The translations under genes were made by a program, and so were the position numbers. Under the pieces are notes generated by a model, which was given only the letters and a program-made list of their open reading frames with translations, was not told the DNA's origin and did not search any database. A DNA stretch of 64,000 bases. Source: Anaerolinea sp. GTDB lineage: Bacteria > Chloroflexota > Anaerolineae > Anaerolineales > Villigracilaceae. Of the stretch, positions 45,671-54,905 are shown piece by piece. The number at the start of each line of letters is the position of its first letter. The first letter of the stretch is position 1. The DNA lies in the NCBI GenBank assembly GCA_020723805.1, contig DYID01000002.1:124001-188000 (forward strand), read 5' to 3'.

Positions 45671-46498
45671 ATGAAGACTGAACTTCGCCCTTTGCTCGAT
45701 TTCGGTTTGCAAGAGTCGGTTGCCCTGCTGAATCATGGCTTCTCAGATTACGTTGTGCATATTCAACTCACCCTGCCGATGTTTCTCAACATGACGCGCA
45801 CCGAAAGCATTGATCTTGGCAGCAGCCGCGTCATCGTTTTGGATGACGAAGCGGCGGGCGTTGCGCTGATTGCCCGACGCGGCTGGACGAGCCGCCTTGC
45901 CGCCATGTCCATCGTTCCCGCTTCACGCGGACGGGGAGGCGGGCGCGCCGCCATGAGCCTTCTCCTCGCTGAAGCCGCGGCGCGCGGCGATCACAGCATG
46001 GTGCTGGAAGTCATCGAGAGCAATATTCCCGCTGTCCGCTTGTATGAGGCATGTGGCTTCATCACCGAGCGGCGGCTGGTTGGGTACGAAGGCGCATTCG
46101 CTCCAATGAACGAAGCCGCCGACTTGCAGGAAGTGGACATCCGCGAGGCGGCGCGGCTGGTCACTGCGCACGGATGGGATAACCTGCCCTGGCAGGTTTC
46201 GGGCGAATCGCTGTCATCGCTCAATCCGCCGAGTCAAGCCTGGAGGTTGGAGGATGCGTATCTTGTCCTCTCGAATCCGGCGGCGGAGCAGGTTGCGATT
46301 CGTTCGCTCATCGTCAGACCCGAGGCGCGTCGGCAGGGTCAAGCCGCGAGGCTGCTCAAAGCCGTCATCGCGAAATATCCAAACAAGAAATGGTTTGTCT
46401 CTGCGCTTTGCCCCGAGGAAATCGGCGGCGTGTTTGAGAAGTTCGGTTTTCAGCGTTCGTCTCTTTCACAACTGCAAATGCGAATCAATATCATGTAA
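45671..46498 (+). CDS. GNAT acetyltransferase with two domains
   Basis: A 275-residue protein. The first GNAT domain has AGVALIARRGWTSRLAAMSIV, the acetyl-CoA loop SRGRGGGRAAMSLLLAEA near residue 85 and NIPAVRLYEACGFI near 117. The second, more divergent one has VAIRSLIVRPEARRQGQAARLL near residue 215 (RxxGxA loop) and CPEEIGGVFEKFGFQ. Tandem GNATs acetylate small amines or antibiotics, but the acceptor is unknown. It is encoded ahead of the metallophosphoesterase and NUDIX genes in one compact run. Confidence 0.85.
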   Translation: MKTELRPLLDFGLQESVALLNHGFSDYVVHIQLTLPMFLNMTRTESIDLGSSRVIVLDDEAAGVALIARRGWTSRLAAMSIVPASRGRGGGRAAMSLLLAEAAARGDHSMVLEVIESNIPAVRLYEACGFITERRLVGYEGAFAPMNEAADLQEVDIREAARLVTAHGWDNLPWQVSGESLSSLNPPSQAWRLEDAYLVLSNPAAEQVAIRSLIVRPEARRQGQAARLLKAVIAKYPNKKWFVSALCPEEIGGVFEKFGFQRSSLSQLQMRINIM

Positions 46499-46528
46499 AT
46501 CATCCAAAAACCACAGGAGACATTCCCC

Positions 46529-47284
46529 ATGAAAATTGCTGTCCTATCCGACGTTCACGGAAATTGCTTTGCGCTCGAAACCGCGCTGGCAGACATGAAA
46601 AAAGCGGGCTTCGACGCCATCGTCTGCAACGGCGACATGATCCAGAGCGGACCCCAGCCGCACGAAACCGTCCAATTGCTGCGTGAGATGAATTGCCCCA
46701 TCGTGATGGGCAACTCCGACGCCTGGCTGTTGAGCGGGGTCGAGACCGACGCGCATCTCATCTCGGAGGAGCGCCGCAAGAAACTGAACCTTGTGCGCGA
46801 GTGGTCGCTGAGCAAACTGACCGAGCAAGACCGCGCCTTCATCAACTCGTTTCAACCGACCGTGAGCATGGATTTGGGACACGGCAGGAGCCTGCTCGCC
46901 TTTCACGGCTCGCCGACATCCTTCGACCAGTTCCTTCTGCCCTCCACGCCCGAAGATGAATTTCAGGAGATTCTCAAACCCTACGCGGAGCAAATTCTCA
47001 CAGGCGGGCACATGCACCTGCAATTCATCCGCCGCCTGCGCGACAGCCAAAACTTCTTCTTCAACCCCGGCAGTGTGGGCGTGGCATATAACCACGAGCA
47101 GACAAACCCGAACGGACTGCTCGACCCGTGGGCGGAATATGCCGTGCTGACCGTGGAAGGCGCTCAAGTCAGCCTGGAGTTTCGACGCATCCCGTTGGAC
47201 ATGGAAAAGATGGCAGACATCTATCGCAAAAGCGACCGTCCGTTTGCCGAGGCCGCGATGGAGCAATACACGCGTTACGGGTAA
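46529..47284 (+). CDS. calcineurin-like metallophosphoesterase (YfcE/MJ0936-like)
   Basis: A 251-residue phosphodiesterase with the five metal-ligand blocks in order: LSDVHGN near residue 6, CNGDMIQSGP near 34, MGNSDAWL near 60, AFHGSPTS near 126, and GGHMHLQF near 161 with FNPGSVG following. Members hydrolyse cyclic nucleotides or other phosphodiesters. ATG 46529 has GGAGA upstream. The stop is two bases before the NUDIX ATG. Substrate not assignable. Confidence 0.88.
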   Translation: MKIAVLSDVHGNCFALETALADMKKAGFDAIVCNGDMIQSGPQPHETVQLLREMNCPIVMGNSDAWLLSGVETDAHLISEERRKKLNLVREWSLSKLTEQDRAFINSFQPTVSMDLGHGRSLLAFHGSPTSFDQFLLPSTPEDEFQEILKPYAEQILTGGHMHLQFIRRLRDSQNFFFNPGSVGVAYNHEQTNPNGLLDPWAEYAVLTVEGAQVSLEFRRIPLDMEKMADIYRKSDRPFAEAAMEQYTRYG

Positions 47285-47286
47285 AA

Positions 47287-47742
47287 ATGCAAACGTTCAT
47301 CAAAGTCTATGGCTGGTTCATCCGACACACACAGGGAGAAGCGCAATTACTCGTCTTCACTGCTCCCGATGGCTCGCTCCGCTTCCCTGGTGGAACGGTG
47401 GACACCGACGAAGAATTATTGGATGGACTTCGGCGTGAACTGCGCGAAGAGACGGGCATTGGCGAGTTCAACGTTTTGCGCAAACTGGGCGTACATGCTT
47501 ATTACAAGCCCGACGTTCGGAAGCATGTCGAGCGGCACGATTTTCTGCTGGGCGCGGCAACCCCATTGCCAGATGAATTTTCCTGTACCGTTCAGAGCGA
47601 TGACAAAGACGACGGCATGGTCTTCGACTATCACTGGATGAGCCGCGCAGAAATCGGTCAACTGGATTGGGAATTCAAAGAGTATGTAAAGCCCGAATAT
47701 ATCCCTGAATTTTTTCATTCAACATATACGGGATCGAAATGA
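47287..47742 (+). CDS. NUDIX hydrolase
   Basis: A 151-residue protein with a complete Nudix box, GTVDTDEELLDGLRRELREE continuing TGI (residues about 38-60), the metal-binding catalytic motif for cleaving nucleoside diphosphate-linked compounds. It opens QTFIKVYGWFIRHTQGEAQLL. Acidic C-terminal part (DDKDDGMVFDYHWMS). It starts two bases after the metallophosphoesterase stop and overlaps the next gene by four bases. Substrate unknown. Confidence 0.88.
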   Translation: MQTFIKVYGWFIRHTQGEAQLLVFTAPDGSLRFPGGTVDTDEELLDGLRRELREETGIGEFNVLRKLGVHAYYKPDVRKHVERHDFLLGAATPLPDEFSCTVQSDDKDDGMVFDYHWMSRAEIGQLDWEFKEYVKPEYIPEFFHSTYTGSK

Positions 47743-48755
47743 AAAAATCAATTCGCCTGCTCTTGTGGATTTTCCTGACCGCATCCCTCGTCTCATGCGG
47801 ACGCGTGACTCCGCCTCTCTCTACGCCCGTGCTTGATTCAACAGCCCAAGCCTTTCGCTCCGCTGACGTGACCATTGACGCAGGCGCGGTCACGCTCGCA
47901 GGGACGCTGCTCACTCCGCTCGATGAGACGCCTGCTCCTGCCGTCATCCTCGTCCCCGGTTCGGGTGCGGCGACGCGCAACGGCAGTTGGAACATGTACC
48001 GAAGCATCGGCGAGTATCTCGCTGAACGCGGCTTTGCCGTTCTGCTCTACGACAAGCGCGGCGTCGGCGGTTCGACGGGCGACTGGGAATCCGAGACCTT
48101 CGACGAGCGCGCCCAGGACGTGGCGGCGATGATCGCATTTCTGCAAGCCCGCGCCGAGATTGACCCCGACCGCATCGGACTCATCGGTCACAGCCAGGGT
48201 GCGTACATCGCTCCGCTGGTGGCTGCGAAGTATTCGAACGATGTGAAGTTTGTCGTCCTGCTTGCGGGTTCGGGACAAAAAGTTTGGGATCAGATTCTTA
48301 CGAACGAACGCGCCGAGTCGCTGGGCAATGGGCTGAGCGAAGAGGAAGTAAACGAAAAAGTTGCCGACCTTGAAGGTCAACTTCGCTTCATCCAAAAGGT
48401 TCAAGCCCCATGCCGCTTCTTCAAAGCGCATTACCTGTGCTTCGTGTTGGATTACAACCCCGCGCCCGCGCTCCAAGCCCTGACCGTGCCAACCCTCGCC
48501 CTCTACGCTGAATTGGATACGCAAGTGCCGCCTGATGTGAACATCCCGCTGATCGAGTCTGCGTTGGAAACTGCCAGCAATGACGATTACATGATTCACA
48601 CCTTCGAGAAATCCAATCACTGGTTTGCGCCCGCCGAAATCGGCACAACCGCCGAAATGCGCGAACTCATGCAAAACCGTAATGGCTACGATCTTGTCCC
48701 TGGATTCTTGGAGATGATCGGGGACTGGATTGAACATGTCGTTGCGGACCCGTAG
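47739..48755 (+). CDS. alpha/beta hydrolase, predicted lipoprotein
   Basis: A 338-residue serine hydrolase. A lipoprotein signal (LLLWIFLTASLVSC, Cys at residue 20) places it outside the membrane. The fold is marked by AVILVPGSGAATRNGSW (oxyanion region) near 68, YDKRGVGGSTGDW near 105, nucleophile GHSQG near 150 and PTLALYAELDTQVPP near 253 with the acid residue; SNHWF near 290 supplies the His. It resembles secreted peptidase/esterase proteins of the same fold. The start overlaps the NUDIX stop (ATGA). Confidence 0.88.
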   Translation: MKKSIRLLLWIFLTASLVSCGRVTPPLSTPVLDSTAQAFRSADVTIDAGAVTLAGTLLTPLDETPAPAVILVPGSGAATRNGSWNMYRSIGEYLAERGFAVLLYDKRGVGGSTGDWESETFDERAQDVAAMIAFLQARAEIDPDRIGLIGHSQGAYIAPLVAAKYSNDVKFVVLLAGSGQKVWDQILTNERAESLGNGLSEEEVNEKVADLEGQLRFIQKVQAPCRFFKAHYLCFVLDYNPAPALQALTVPTLALYAELDTQVPPDVNIPLIESALETASNDDYMIHTFEKSNHWFAPAEIGTTAEMRELMQNRNGYDLVPGFLEMIGDWIEHVVADP

Positions 48756-48946
48756 GGCGAAACAATCTCCCTTTTGATGATGAGATTGCTTCGTGGCGCT
48801 GGGTCTCGATACACGCTTCGCTCTACTCGACCATCAGCACCACTCGCAATGACCCGAAAGGCAATCTATCTCTTCTTCGCCTATCGGTATCCGCTGTTTT
48901 TTGGAAAGTTGTTTTCGAGACTGTCGGAACAGTCAAATGAGAAACC
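48756..48946. repeat. intergenic BIME-like element (GAGATTGCTTCG/ACTCGCAATGACCC)
   Basis: ACAATCTCCC, TGAGATTGCTTCGTGGCGCTGG and CACTCGCAATGACCC form the broken inverted repeats typical of the TCATTGCGAG...GAAGCAATCTC element, also present at 58433-58475. No ORF seen. Confidence 0.6.
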
Positions 48947-49267
48947 ATGATCGCACGAATCTGGCACGGCATTACGCCCGCTTCAAAAGCCGATGAGTAC
49001 GTGGAATTCCTGAACAAGACATGGGTGAAGGATTATCAAGCCGTCGAGGGGAATCTCGGCGTGTATGTCCTGCGCCGCATCGAAGGCGGGCAGGCGCATT
49101 TCCTGACGCTCACGTTTTGGGATTCGGTGGAGGCGATCAAACGCTTCGCGGGCGAAGAGTACGAAAAAGCCCGTTATTACCCCGAAGACAAGGATTTCCT
49201 GTTGGAGTTCGAAGAGAAGGTGGCGCACTATGAGGTGATGGTCAGCGCGCCGAAAGTGGAATCTTGA
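48947..49267 (+). CDS. antibiotic biosynthesis monooxygenase (ABM)-like domain protein
   Basis: A 106-residue dimeric alpha-beta barrel candidate: MIARIWHGITPASKADEYVEFL at the start, the central GNLGVYVLRR strand, AHFLTLTFWDSVEAIKRFAGEE near residue 48 and AHYEVMVSAPK at the end, matching the ABM family layout. Members range from heme-degrading to quinone monooxygenases and many have no known activity. The gene converges with and overlaps by 26 bases the 3' end of the minus-strand kinase gene. Confidence 0.75.
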   Translation: MIARIWHGITPASKADEYVEFLNKTWVKDYQAVEGNLGVYVLRRIEGGQAHFLTLTFWDSVEAIKRFAGEEYEKARYYPEDKDFLLEFEEKVAHYEVMVSAPKVES

Positions 49268-50537
49268 CTTGAATGCGCGTGCCTGCGTTGGGCGCGCTCT
49301 CGATGGCAAATGTCCCGCCCGCTTTCTCCGCCCGCTCGCGCATCGTAATCATTCCAAGATGCCCAGGAAATTCCGCGCCTGTATCGAACCCTGTCCCATC
49401 ATCCGAAATCCTCAACATCAACTCGCTACTTTCCACATTCAACGAGACCTTCAACTGCTGCGCCCGCGCATGTTTGACGATGTTGTTCAGCGCCTCCTGC
49501 GTGATGCGATACAGGGACTCCTTCACATCCAGCGAGACATCGGGTTCATCCTGCGCTTCGAGCGTGACCTTGAGTTGGTGCCGCGCGCCCAAAGCGTTGA
49601 CCAACTTCCCCAGCGCGGCGACCAGTCCCTCGGTCTGGAGCGATTCGGGGCGCAACTCGAAGATCAGGGCGCGCATTTCGGCGAGTCCCGCCTCGGAGAG
49701 CGAGAGAATGTAATCCAGGGGCTGCGCCGCCTGAGTCGGATCGCGATCCAAAAGCGTCCGCGCGGTGCGCGCTCCCAGCACGATCCCATACAATGCCTGC
49801 GAAACGGAATCGTGCAACTCGCGCGCCAGTTTCTGCCGTTCCTCCAGCGCGGCGACATGATGCGCCTGCTCGTACAGCCGCGCGTTTTCGATGGCAACCG
49901 CGGCTTGATTGGCAAACGCCATCGCCAGTTCGACGCGAGAGGCGTTGTAATAATTCGCTTCGGGATGCGCCAGCGCAAGTACGCCAATGCTTTGACCGCG
50001 AAAGACGAGCGGCGCGTTCATCCATGAATTGAGCCCGTGTAAATTTTGCGCGGCGAGATTTTTTCTCATGTGCTGCGCCAGCGGAGTCTCGGCGTTCAGG
50101 TCTGGCACGAAGGCGGGTTCTTTCTTCGAAAGCATGGCGCGGGTATTGACATGTTCCCTCAAGGGAATGCGCGAACCTGGCTGTGGCATCCCCTCGCCGC
50201 GCACGGCAAGAATCAAAAGATCGTCCTCATCCACAATGCTGATGCTGGCGAGTTGATATTCCACCACTTCTCTCAGTTGGTCGAGAATGAGCCCAAGCAA
50301 TGGCTCCAGTTCAAGGGTGGTGGTGATGTTGTGCGAAACGCGCAGAAGAGTGGATAGTTCGCGCGTCCGTTCCTGCACACGCCGCTCGAGTTCCTGTTCG
50401 GTTTCCCTCAAAGCGGCATTTGCCGCGGCGAGTTCCGCATTCGTTTTCTGAAGTTCCTCACGCAGGCGGGCAAATTCCAAAGGCGATAAGCCTGGTTCTT
50501 CGTGCGGATAAGTGGGAGATGTCACATGACCCTTCAA
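49242..50537 (-). CDS. soluble GAF-domain sensor histidine kinase (NarL type)
   Basis: A 431-residue kinase without membrane helices. An N-terminal coiled coil (LREELQKTNAELAAANAALR) leads to a GAF domain near residues 75-225, HisKA_3 with LARELHDSVSQALYGIV near 240 and HATPase with ALNNIVKHARAQ and SDDGTGFD...LGMITMRERA. The first codon is TTG 50537; GTG at 50525 is an alternative, neither with a strong ribosome binding site. It follows its regulator gene by 32 bases on the same strand. The ligand of the GAF domain is unknown. Confidence 0.87.
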   Translation of the reverse strand: MKGHVTSPTYPHEEPGLSPLEFARLREELQKTNAELAAANAALRETEQELERRVQERTRELSTLLRVSHNITTTLELEPLLGLILDQLREVVEYQLASISIVDEDDLLILAVRGEGMPQPGSRIPLREHVNTRAMLSKKEPAFVPDLNAETPLAQHMRKNLAAQNLHGLNSWMNAPLVFRGQSIGVLALAHPEANYYNASRVELAMAFANQAAVAIENARLYEQAHHVAALEERQKLARELHDSVSQALYGIVLGARTARTLLDRDPTQAAQPLDYILSLSEAGLAEMRALIFELRPESLQTEGLVAALGKLVNALGARHQLKVTLEAQDEPDVSLDVKESLYRITQEALNNIVKHARAQQLKVSLNVESSELMLRISDDGTGFDTGAEFPGHLGMITMRERAEKAGGTFAIESAPNAGTRIQVKIPLSAR

Positions 50538-50569
50538 TTCACCATGCTGTCAAAACCCGCGGCAGGCGT

Positions 50570-51196
50570 TCAGGAGACCAATCCAATCTTCACGGCGTAC
50601 AATGCGGCTTGTGTGCGGCTCGATAACCCCAACTTCATCAGGATATTGCTCACGTGCGTCTTGACCGTCTTTTCGCCAATCACCAGTTCGCTGGCGATTT
50701 CCTTGTTCGAGCGACCCAATGCCAGCAGGCGCAGCACCTCCGTCTCGCGTTCGGTCAATTTTTCGGGGCTGTCGGGCGCCTTGATTTCGCGCACCAAGCG
50801 AGCCGCGGCTTGCGGCGAGAGTTGCACCTGTCCGTTGGCGGCGGCTTTGATGGCGCGGCACAGTTCATCGGCTTGGGTGTCCTTGAGCAGGTATCCAATC
50901 GCCCCCGCGCGCACCGCGCCCACTACTTTATCGTCCTCCAGCACGCTGGTCAGCGCAATGACCTCCACATCGGGAAATTCTTTGCGTACGTTTTGAATTG
51001 CCGTGATGCCATCCATCACGGGCATGACCAGGTCCATCAAGACGACCTGCGGATGCAATTTGCGGACTTGCTCGATCCCCTCCGCTCCGTTCGACGCCTC
51101 GCCCACGACCTCCAAATCTGGATCGAGCGAAAGAAACATGCGCAGCCCCTGACGGACTACGCTGTGATCGTCCACAAGTAAAATTCGGATGCTCAT
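50570..51196 (-). CDS. NarL/FixJ-family response regulator
   Basis: A 208-residue regulator with receiver motifs ILLVDDHSVVRQGLRMFL near residue 5, phospho-acceptor Asp in VVLMDLVMPVMDG near 54 and YLLKDTQADEL near 105. The LuxR helix-turn-helix LTERETEVLRLLALGRSNKEIA lies near 143, followed by KTVKTHVSNILMKLGL. ATG 51196 fits the family start; the long frame upstream is antisense to the MalT-like gene. It is encoded just ahead of its kinase and divergent from the MalT-like regulator, 108 bases apart. Confidence 0.9.
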   Translation of the reverse strand: MSIRILLVDDHSVVRQGLRMFLSLDPDLEVVGEASNGAEGIEQVRKLHPQVVLMDLVMPVMDGITAIQNVRKEFPDVEVIALTSVLEDDKVVGAVRAGAIGYLLKDTQADELCRAIKAAANGQVQLSPQAAARLVREIKAPDSPEKLTERETEVLRLLALGRSNKEIASELVIGEKTVKTHVSNILMKLGLSSRTQAALYAVKIGLVS

Positions 51197-51266
51197 GGTT
51201 GGATTATATGAAGGCTGGAATGGGAAGTCAATCTTTTGGTGTTTGCTCTCCATCCATGCTGATACG

Positions 51267-51295
51267 TTCACCTCTTCAAAATGCAATGATATACT
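51267..51295 (+). promoter_or_regulatory. promoter of the MalT-like gene, possibly leaderless
   Basis: TATACT (51290-51295) with TGA extension, and a weak TTCACC 17 bases upstream. The ATG at 51305 lies only about ten bases after the -10 box, and no Shine-Dalgarno sequence is present, consistent with a leaderless message. Confidence 0.45.
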
Positions 51296-51304
51296 TTCGC
51301 GCAC

Positions 51305-53980
51305 ATGCCTGTTCAAATTCTTGCTACAAAACTGCATCCGCCCACAGCGGGGAATTGGGTCCAGCGCGCATCGTTGCTCGAACGCTTGCAGGCAGGGCTG
51401 TGCGGCAAAGCGACCATCATCAGCGCGCCGCCAGGGTTTGGGAAGACCACCCTTTTGGCGGCGTGGATTGCATCTCATCCAGAGAATCGAGTCGCCTGGG
51501 TTGCGCTGGATGAAGACGACAACGACTCCGCCCGTTTCTTTGCCTACCTCGCCGCTTCGCTTCGGACCGTTGAGCCTGATTCCGTTTCGACGCTTGACTC
51601 CACGCTGGAGGCGGGTTCTGCCAACCCCCGCGAACTGACCGTTGCCCTGCTCCACGACCTGGCTGAATGTTCCAGCAAAAGCGTTGTCCTGGTTTTGGAT
51701 GACTACCACCACATCACCCAGCAACCCATCCACGACGCGGTCGCCTACCTGATTGACCATCTCCCCCGCAGCATTCATCTCGTCTTCATCAGCCGCGCCG
51801 ACCCGCCCCTGCCGCTCGGTCGTTGGCGGGCGCGCGGACAGTTGACCGAAATCCGCGCCGACGACTTGCGCTTCAGCGAAGCAGAAGCCGCGCAATTCCT
51901 GAATCAAACGATGGGGCTTTCGTTGAGCGCCGAAGACATCCGCACGCTCGAAGCCCGCACCGAAGGCTGGGTGGCGGGACTGCAACTCGCCGCGCTTTCC
52001 CTGCAAAAATCCGCCAACCCGCGCGAAGCCATCGCCGCCTTTGCGGGCAGTCACCGCTTCATCGCCGATTACCTGACCGATGAAGTGCTGGCGCGCCAGC
52101 CCGAAGCCCTGCGCGAATTTTTGCTGAAAACGTCCATCCTGGAACGCTTCAATGCCCCGCTGTGCAACGCCGTTTTGGATGTGAACCACGCCGAAGCGAC
52201 TCTCACGGAACTGGAACGCGCCAACCTGTTCCTCATTCCGCTCGATTCCGAATCGAACTGGCATCGCTACCATCATCTCTTTGCCGACCTGTTGCGGCGG
52301 CGATTGGCGCAAGCCCACCCCAACGAGATACCCGAACTTCACCGCCGCGCCGCCGAATGGTTCGAGCAGAACGGGCTCCCGCTTGAAGCCGTCCGTCATT
52401 GGGTGGCGGCGGATGCGCCTGAGCGCGTGGCGGCGCTGGTGGAACGCATCCTCAGCCAGACCTGGGGGCGGGCGGAAATTCACGGACTGGTCACACGGGT
52501 CGAAGCCTTGCCCGAAGACATCTTGGCGCAGCACCCCGCCCTGACCGCCTTCCTGGCGTGGACGTGGTTCTGGCTGGGCTACGACACCGCCCGCATCCTG
52601 CCCCTGCTGGAGCGCGCCGAAAGAAACCTGAAGGATGAGCCGCAAGCCAGCCATGCACGCGGACGTTTTCAGGTCATCCGCAGTTATTTCGCCCGCGCAG
52701 GCAGGAACGATTCGCCCGAAGCGTTAGCGCTCGCCGAGCAGGCGTTGACCCAACTTTCCGAAGATGATTTGCTCTGGCGCGGGTTTGCCCAACTCAACAT
52801 CGCCGCTTCGGCGCATTCGATGGGGCTGGGGCTTGCCAAAGCGGAGCAAGCCTACACCGAAACGATGCACCTGTGCCGCGCCGCAGGCGACCTGACCACC
52901 GCCTGGATCGCCGAATGCGCCCGCGTGCAGGTGGTGCGCGAGAGCGGTGACCTTCAGCGCGCCCTTACGTTGAACCGTCAATTGCTCGATGCGCTCGAAA
53001 GCCGCGGCGCGCCCGCCATGGTGCGCGCCTGGGCGCATGTCAATCAGGCGGGGTTGATGTACGAAGTCAATGACTTGAAATCGGCGTGGCGCGAAGCGAA
53101 CATCGCCCTGGAGTTGGAACAGCAGGCGGGCGGCGTGCCAGATGTCAGTTTGCGGCTGTACGATGTCCTTCCCAAACTGGAAGCCCTGAATGGCAATACC
53201 GCGTCTGCGCGCAAGATGGCGGACGACCTGATGGCATCCATGCAGCGCGGCGGAATCACCAACGCCATTGACCGCGCCCGCGGCTTGCATGCCGAGTTGA
53301 TGTTCAGACTCAAGGATTGGGCGGCGTTTGATTCGTATGCGCGGGCGTACCGTCCGCCCAAACAGCCGCTGTTCTTCCCCTATCGGCTGGAGACTCTGCT
53401 GCAAATCCGCTATCTGGCGCGGCAAAAAGCCTGGGCTGAGAGCCGCCGTCTGATGCAGGAACAGGTTCGGCTGGCGCGTGAAGCGGGCTATGTCGAATAC
53501 GAAATGGAACTGCACATCGTCGGCGCGTTGATGGAACAGGCGGCGGGCAATCCATCCAGCGCCATCAAGATGCTGGAACGCGCCCTGGAGATTGGCAAAG
53601 CGGGCGGTTATGTGCGTGCCTTTCTCGATGAAGGCGAAGAGATGCGCGCCCTGCTGACGCAGTTTCAAAAATCGCGCAGGGATGAATTTGCGGCGAACCT
53701 GCTGGCGGCGTTTGGCAAGCCCGTCCATATTGACCAGTCTTCCCTGATTGAGCCGCTCACCGAGCGCGAGATGGATGTGCTGAAACTGATTGCCGAAGGG
53801 TTTTCTAACCCTGAAATTGCGGAAAAACTGTATCTCTCGGTCGGCACGGTCAAGACGCACGTCAAGCACATTTACGGCAAACTGGGGGTGGATGACCGCG
53901 TGAACGCGGCGAGCAAGGCGCGCGAACTGGGGTTAATCGCTGATGTTACGCACCGTCCCGAAGGTTTGACTGGAAAATAG
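51305..53980 (+). CDS. MalT-like LuxR-family ATP-dependent transcriptional regulator (LAL)
   Basis: An 891-residue STAND-ATPase regulator. Walker A APPGFGKTTLLAAW lies near residue 40, Walker B VLVLDDYHHI near 130 and SRADPPLPLGRWRARGQL near 160. WAGL-type sensor and a TPR superhelix (residues about 400-790) form the inducer-binding part. The C-terminal LuxR helix-turn-helix is LTEREMDVLKLIAEGFSNPEIA near 819, then TVKTHVKHIYGKLGV. After ARELGLI the final 13 residues (ADVTHRPEGLTGK) are encoded by a family C repeat, so the original C-terminus was probably shorter or different. The inducer is unknown. Confidence 0.9.
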   Translation: MPVQILATKLHPPTAGNWVQRASLLERLQAGLCGKATIISAPPGFGKTTLLAAWIASHPENRVAWVALDEDDNDSARFFAYLAASLRTVEPDSVSTLDSTLEAGSANPRELTVALLHDLAECSSKSVVLVLDDYHHITQQPIHDAVAYLIDHLPRSIHLVFISRADPPLPLGRWRARGQLTEIRADDLRFSEAEAAQFLNQTMGLSLSAEDIRTLEARTEGWVAGLQLAALSLQKSANPREAIAAFAGSHRFIADYLTDEVLARQPEALREFLLKTSILERFNAPLCNAVLDVNHAEATLTELERANLFLIPLDSESNWHRYHHLFADLLRRRLAQAHPNEIPELHRRAAEWFEQNGLPLEAVRHWVAADAPERVAALVERILSQTWGRAEIHGLVTRVEALPEDILAQHPALTAFLAWTWFWLGYDTARILPLLERAERNLKDEPQASHARGRFQVIRSYFARAGRNDSPEALALAEQALTQLSEDDLLWRGFAQLNIAASAHSMGLGLAKAEQAYTETMHLCRAAGDLTTAWIAECARVQVVRESGDLQRALTLNRQLLDALESRGAPAMVRAWAHVNQAGLMYEVNDLKSAWREANIALELEQQAGGVPDVSLRLYDVLPKLEALNGNTASARKMADDLMASMQRGGITNAIDRARGLHAELMFRLKDWAAFDSYARAYRPPKQPLFFPYRLETLLQIRYLARQKAWAESRRLMQEQVRLAREAGYVEYEMELHIVGALMEQAAGNPSSAIKMLERALEIGKAGGYVRAFLDEGEEMRALLTQFQKSRRDEFAANLLAAFGKPVHIDQSSLIEPLTEREMDVLKLIAEGFSNPEIAEKLYLSVGTVKTHVKHIYGKLGVDDRVNAASKARELGLIADVTHRPEGLTGK

Positions 53981-54007
53981 GCTCAATTTACCAAAACCTT
54001 CGGGACG
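53941..54007. repeat. family C interspersed repeat overlapping the MalT-like 3' end
   Basis: TGATGTTACGCACCGTCCCG at the left, TGGAAAATAGG in the middle and AACCTTCGGGACG at the right, nearly identical to 23789-23856. The stop TAG of the upstream gene lies in the middle of the element. Confidence 0.88.
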
Positions 54008-54033
54008 TTCCGCGCAGGCGACCGTCAGTTTTT

Positions 54034-54774
54034 TTACTCGCTGGCTTCTTCCTTGTAACCGCGTAACAAGTACAAACCATACAACGCCATCAGCCCCGAA
54101 AGGACAACCTTCAGAATGGGGATGTAAAGGTCCACATTTCCCGCTTCCATGCCGCCTGTGGCGCTGAATTGCAAAAAGTCATTGAACGCGTGGAGCAGAA
54201 TCAGCGGCACGAGCGTGTTCGTGCGGATGCGTAACGCGCCGATGCCGATTGCCCCAAGAAACGACGCGACGATTTGCGCCAGCACGAAGATGGGATCGCG
54301 CCCGACCAACAGCGAATTGATGTGAATGACCCCAAACAGGGCGGCGGAAATCAAAACCGCCTTCATCACGCCCTGCGGTCTGAAGGCGCTGATCAGGATG
54401 CCGCGAAAGATGGCTTCTTCCTGAAAGCCAATCAAAAGGGTGACGATGAGGAGAACGACGGCTTTGGCGGCTGGCGAGGAAATCTGCGGTTGGAAAAAGA
54501 GAGTCGGTCCGACCAGCAGCGCCAGCGGCAGGAGATACAGGCGCATATTCTTCCATTCGGAAGGCGCGTTGAAGCCCGTCTCTTTCCACCAGCGCATCGC
54601 GCCGATGAGGATTGCCGCGACAATGGCGTTGAGCAAAAGGATGGGCAGGTCGAGCGAAAGGATGGGGACGCCTGCCAGATTGCTGAGCAGCAAGGCGCCC
54701 AGTACGATGGCTTCCAGCGCGAGCATGAGCAGGAAGGCGAAAAGCGCGGGACGTTGGGTGGCGAAATTCTTCAT
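54034..54774 (-). CDS. CPBP-family intramembrane metalloprotease
   Basis: A 246-residue, roughly eight-helix membrane protein of the CPBP/CAAX-protease type. The three active-site motifs are present: EEAIFRG near residue 118 (EExxxR), FGVIHINS near 147 (FxxxH) and HAFNDFL near 194 (HxxND/N). Bacterial members cleave membrane substrates or act in bacteriocin immunity and regulated proteolysis; the target is unknown. It is monocistronic, convergent with the MalT-like gene. Confidence 0.88.
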   Translation of the reverse strand: MKNFATQRPALFAFLLMLALEAIVLGALLLSNLAGVPILSLDLPILLLNAIVAAILIGAMRWWKETGFNAPSEWKNMRLYLLPLALLVGPTLFFQPQISSPAAKAVVLLIVTLLIGFQEEAIFRGILISAFRPQGVMKAVLISAALFGVIHINSLLVGRDPIFVLAQIVASFLGAIGIGALRIRTNTLVPLILLHAFNDFLQFSATGGMEAGNVDLYIPILKVVLSGLMALYGLYLLRGYKEEASE

Positions 54775-54905
54775 GGTGTGAACTTTATCCTTTGAGTTGA
54801 ATTTTGAAAAAGCCGACGGCTTTTATCCAGTTTTATTCTGTTGTCAACAGTCACGTTCTTATTGAAAACGCGCCATTACGGTAATATTTTATTTGCAGGG
54901 GATGG

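Noticed and set aside
51197-52654. Long minus-strand frame continuous with the response regulator at 50570
   Set aside because: It is antisense to the MalT-like gene; the regulator has a proper start at 51196 and the extension has no domain.
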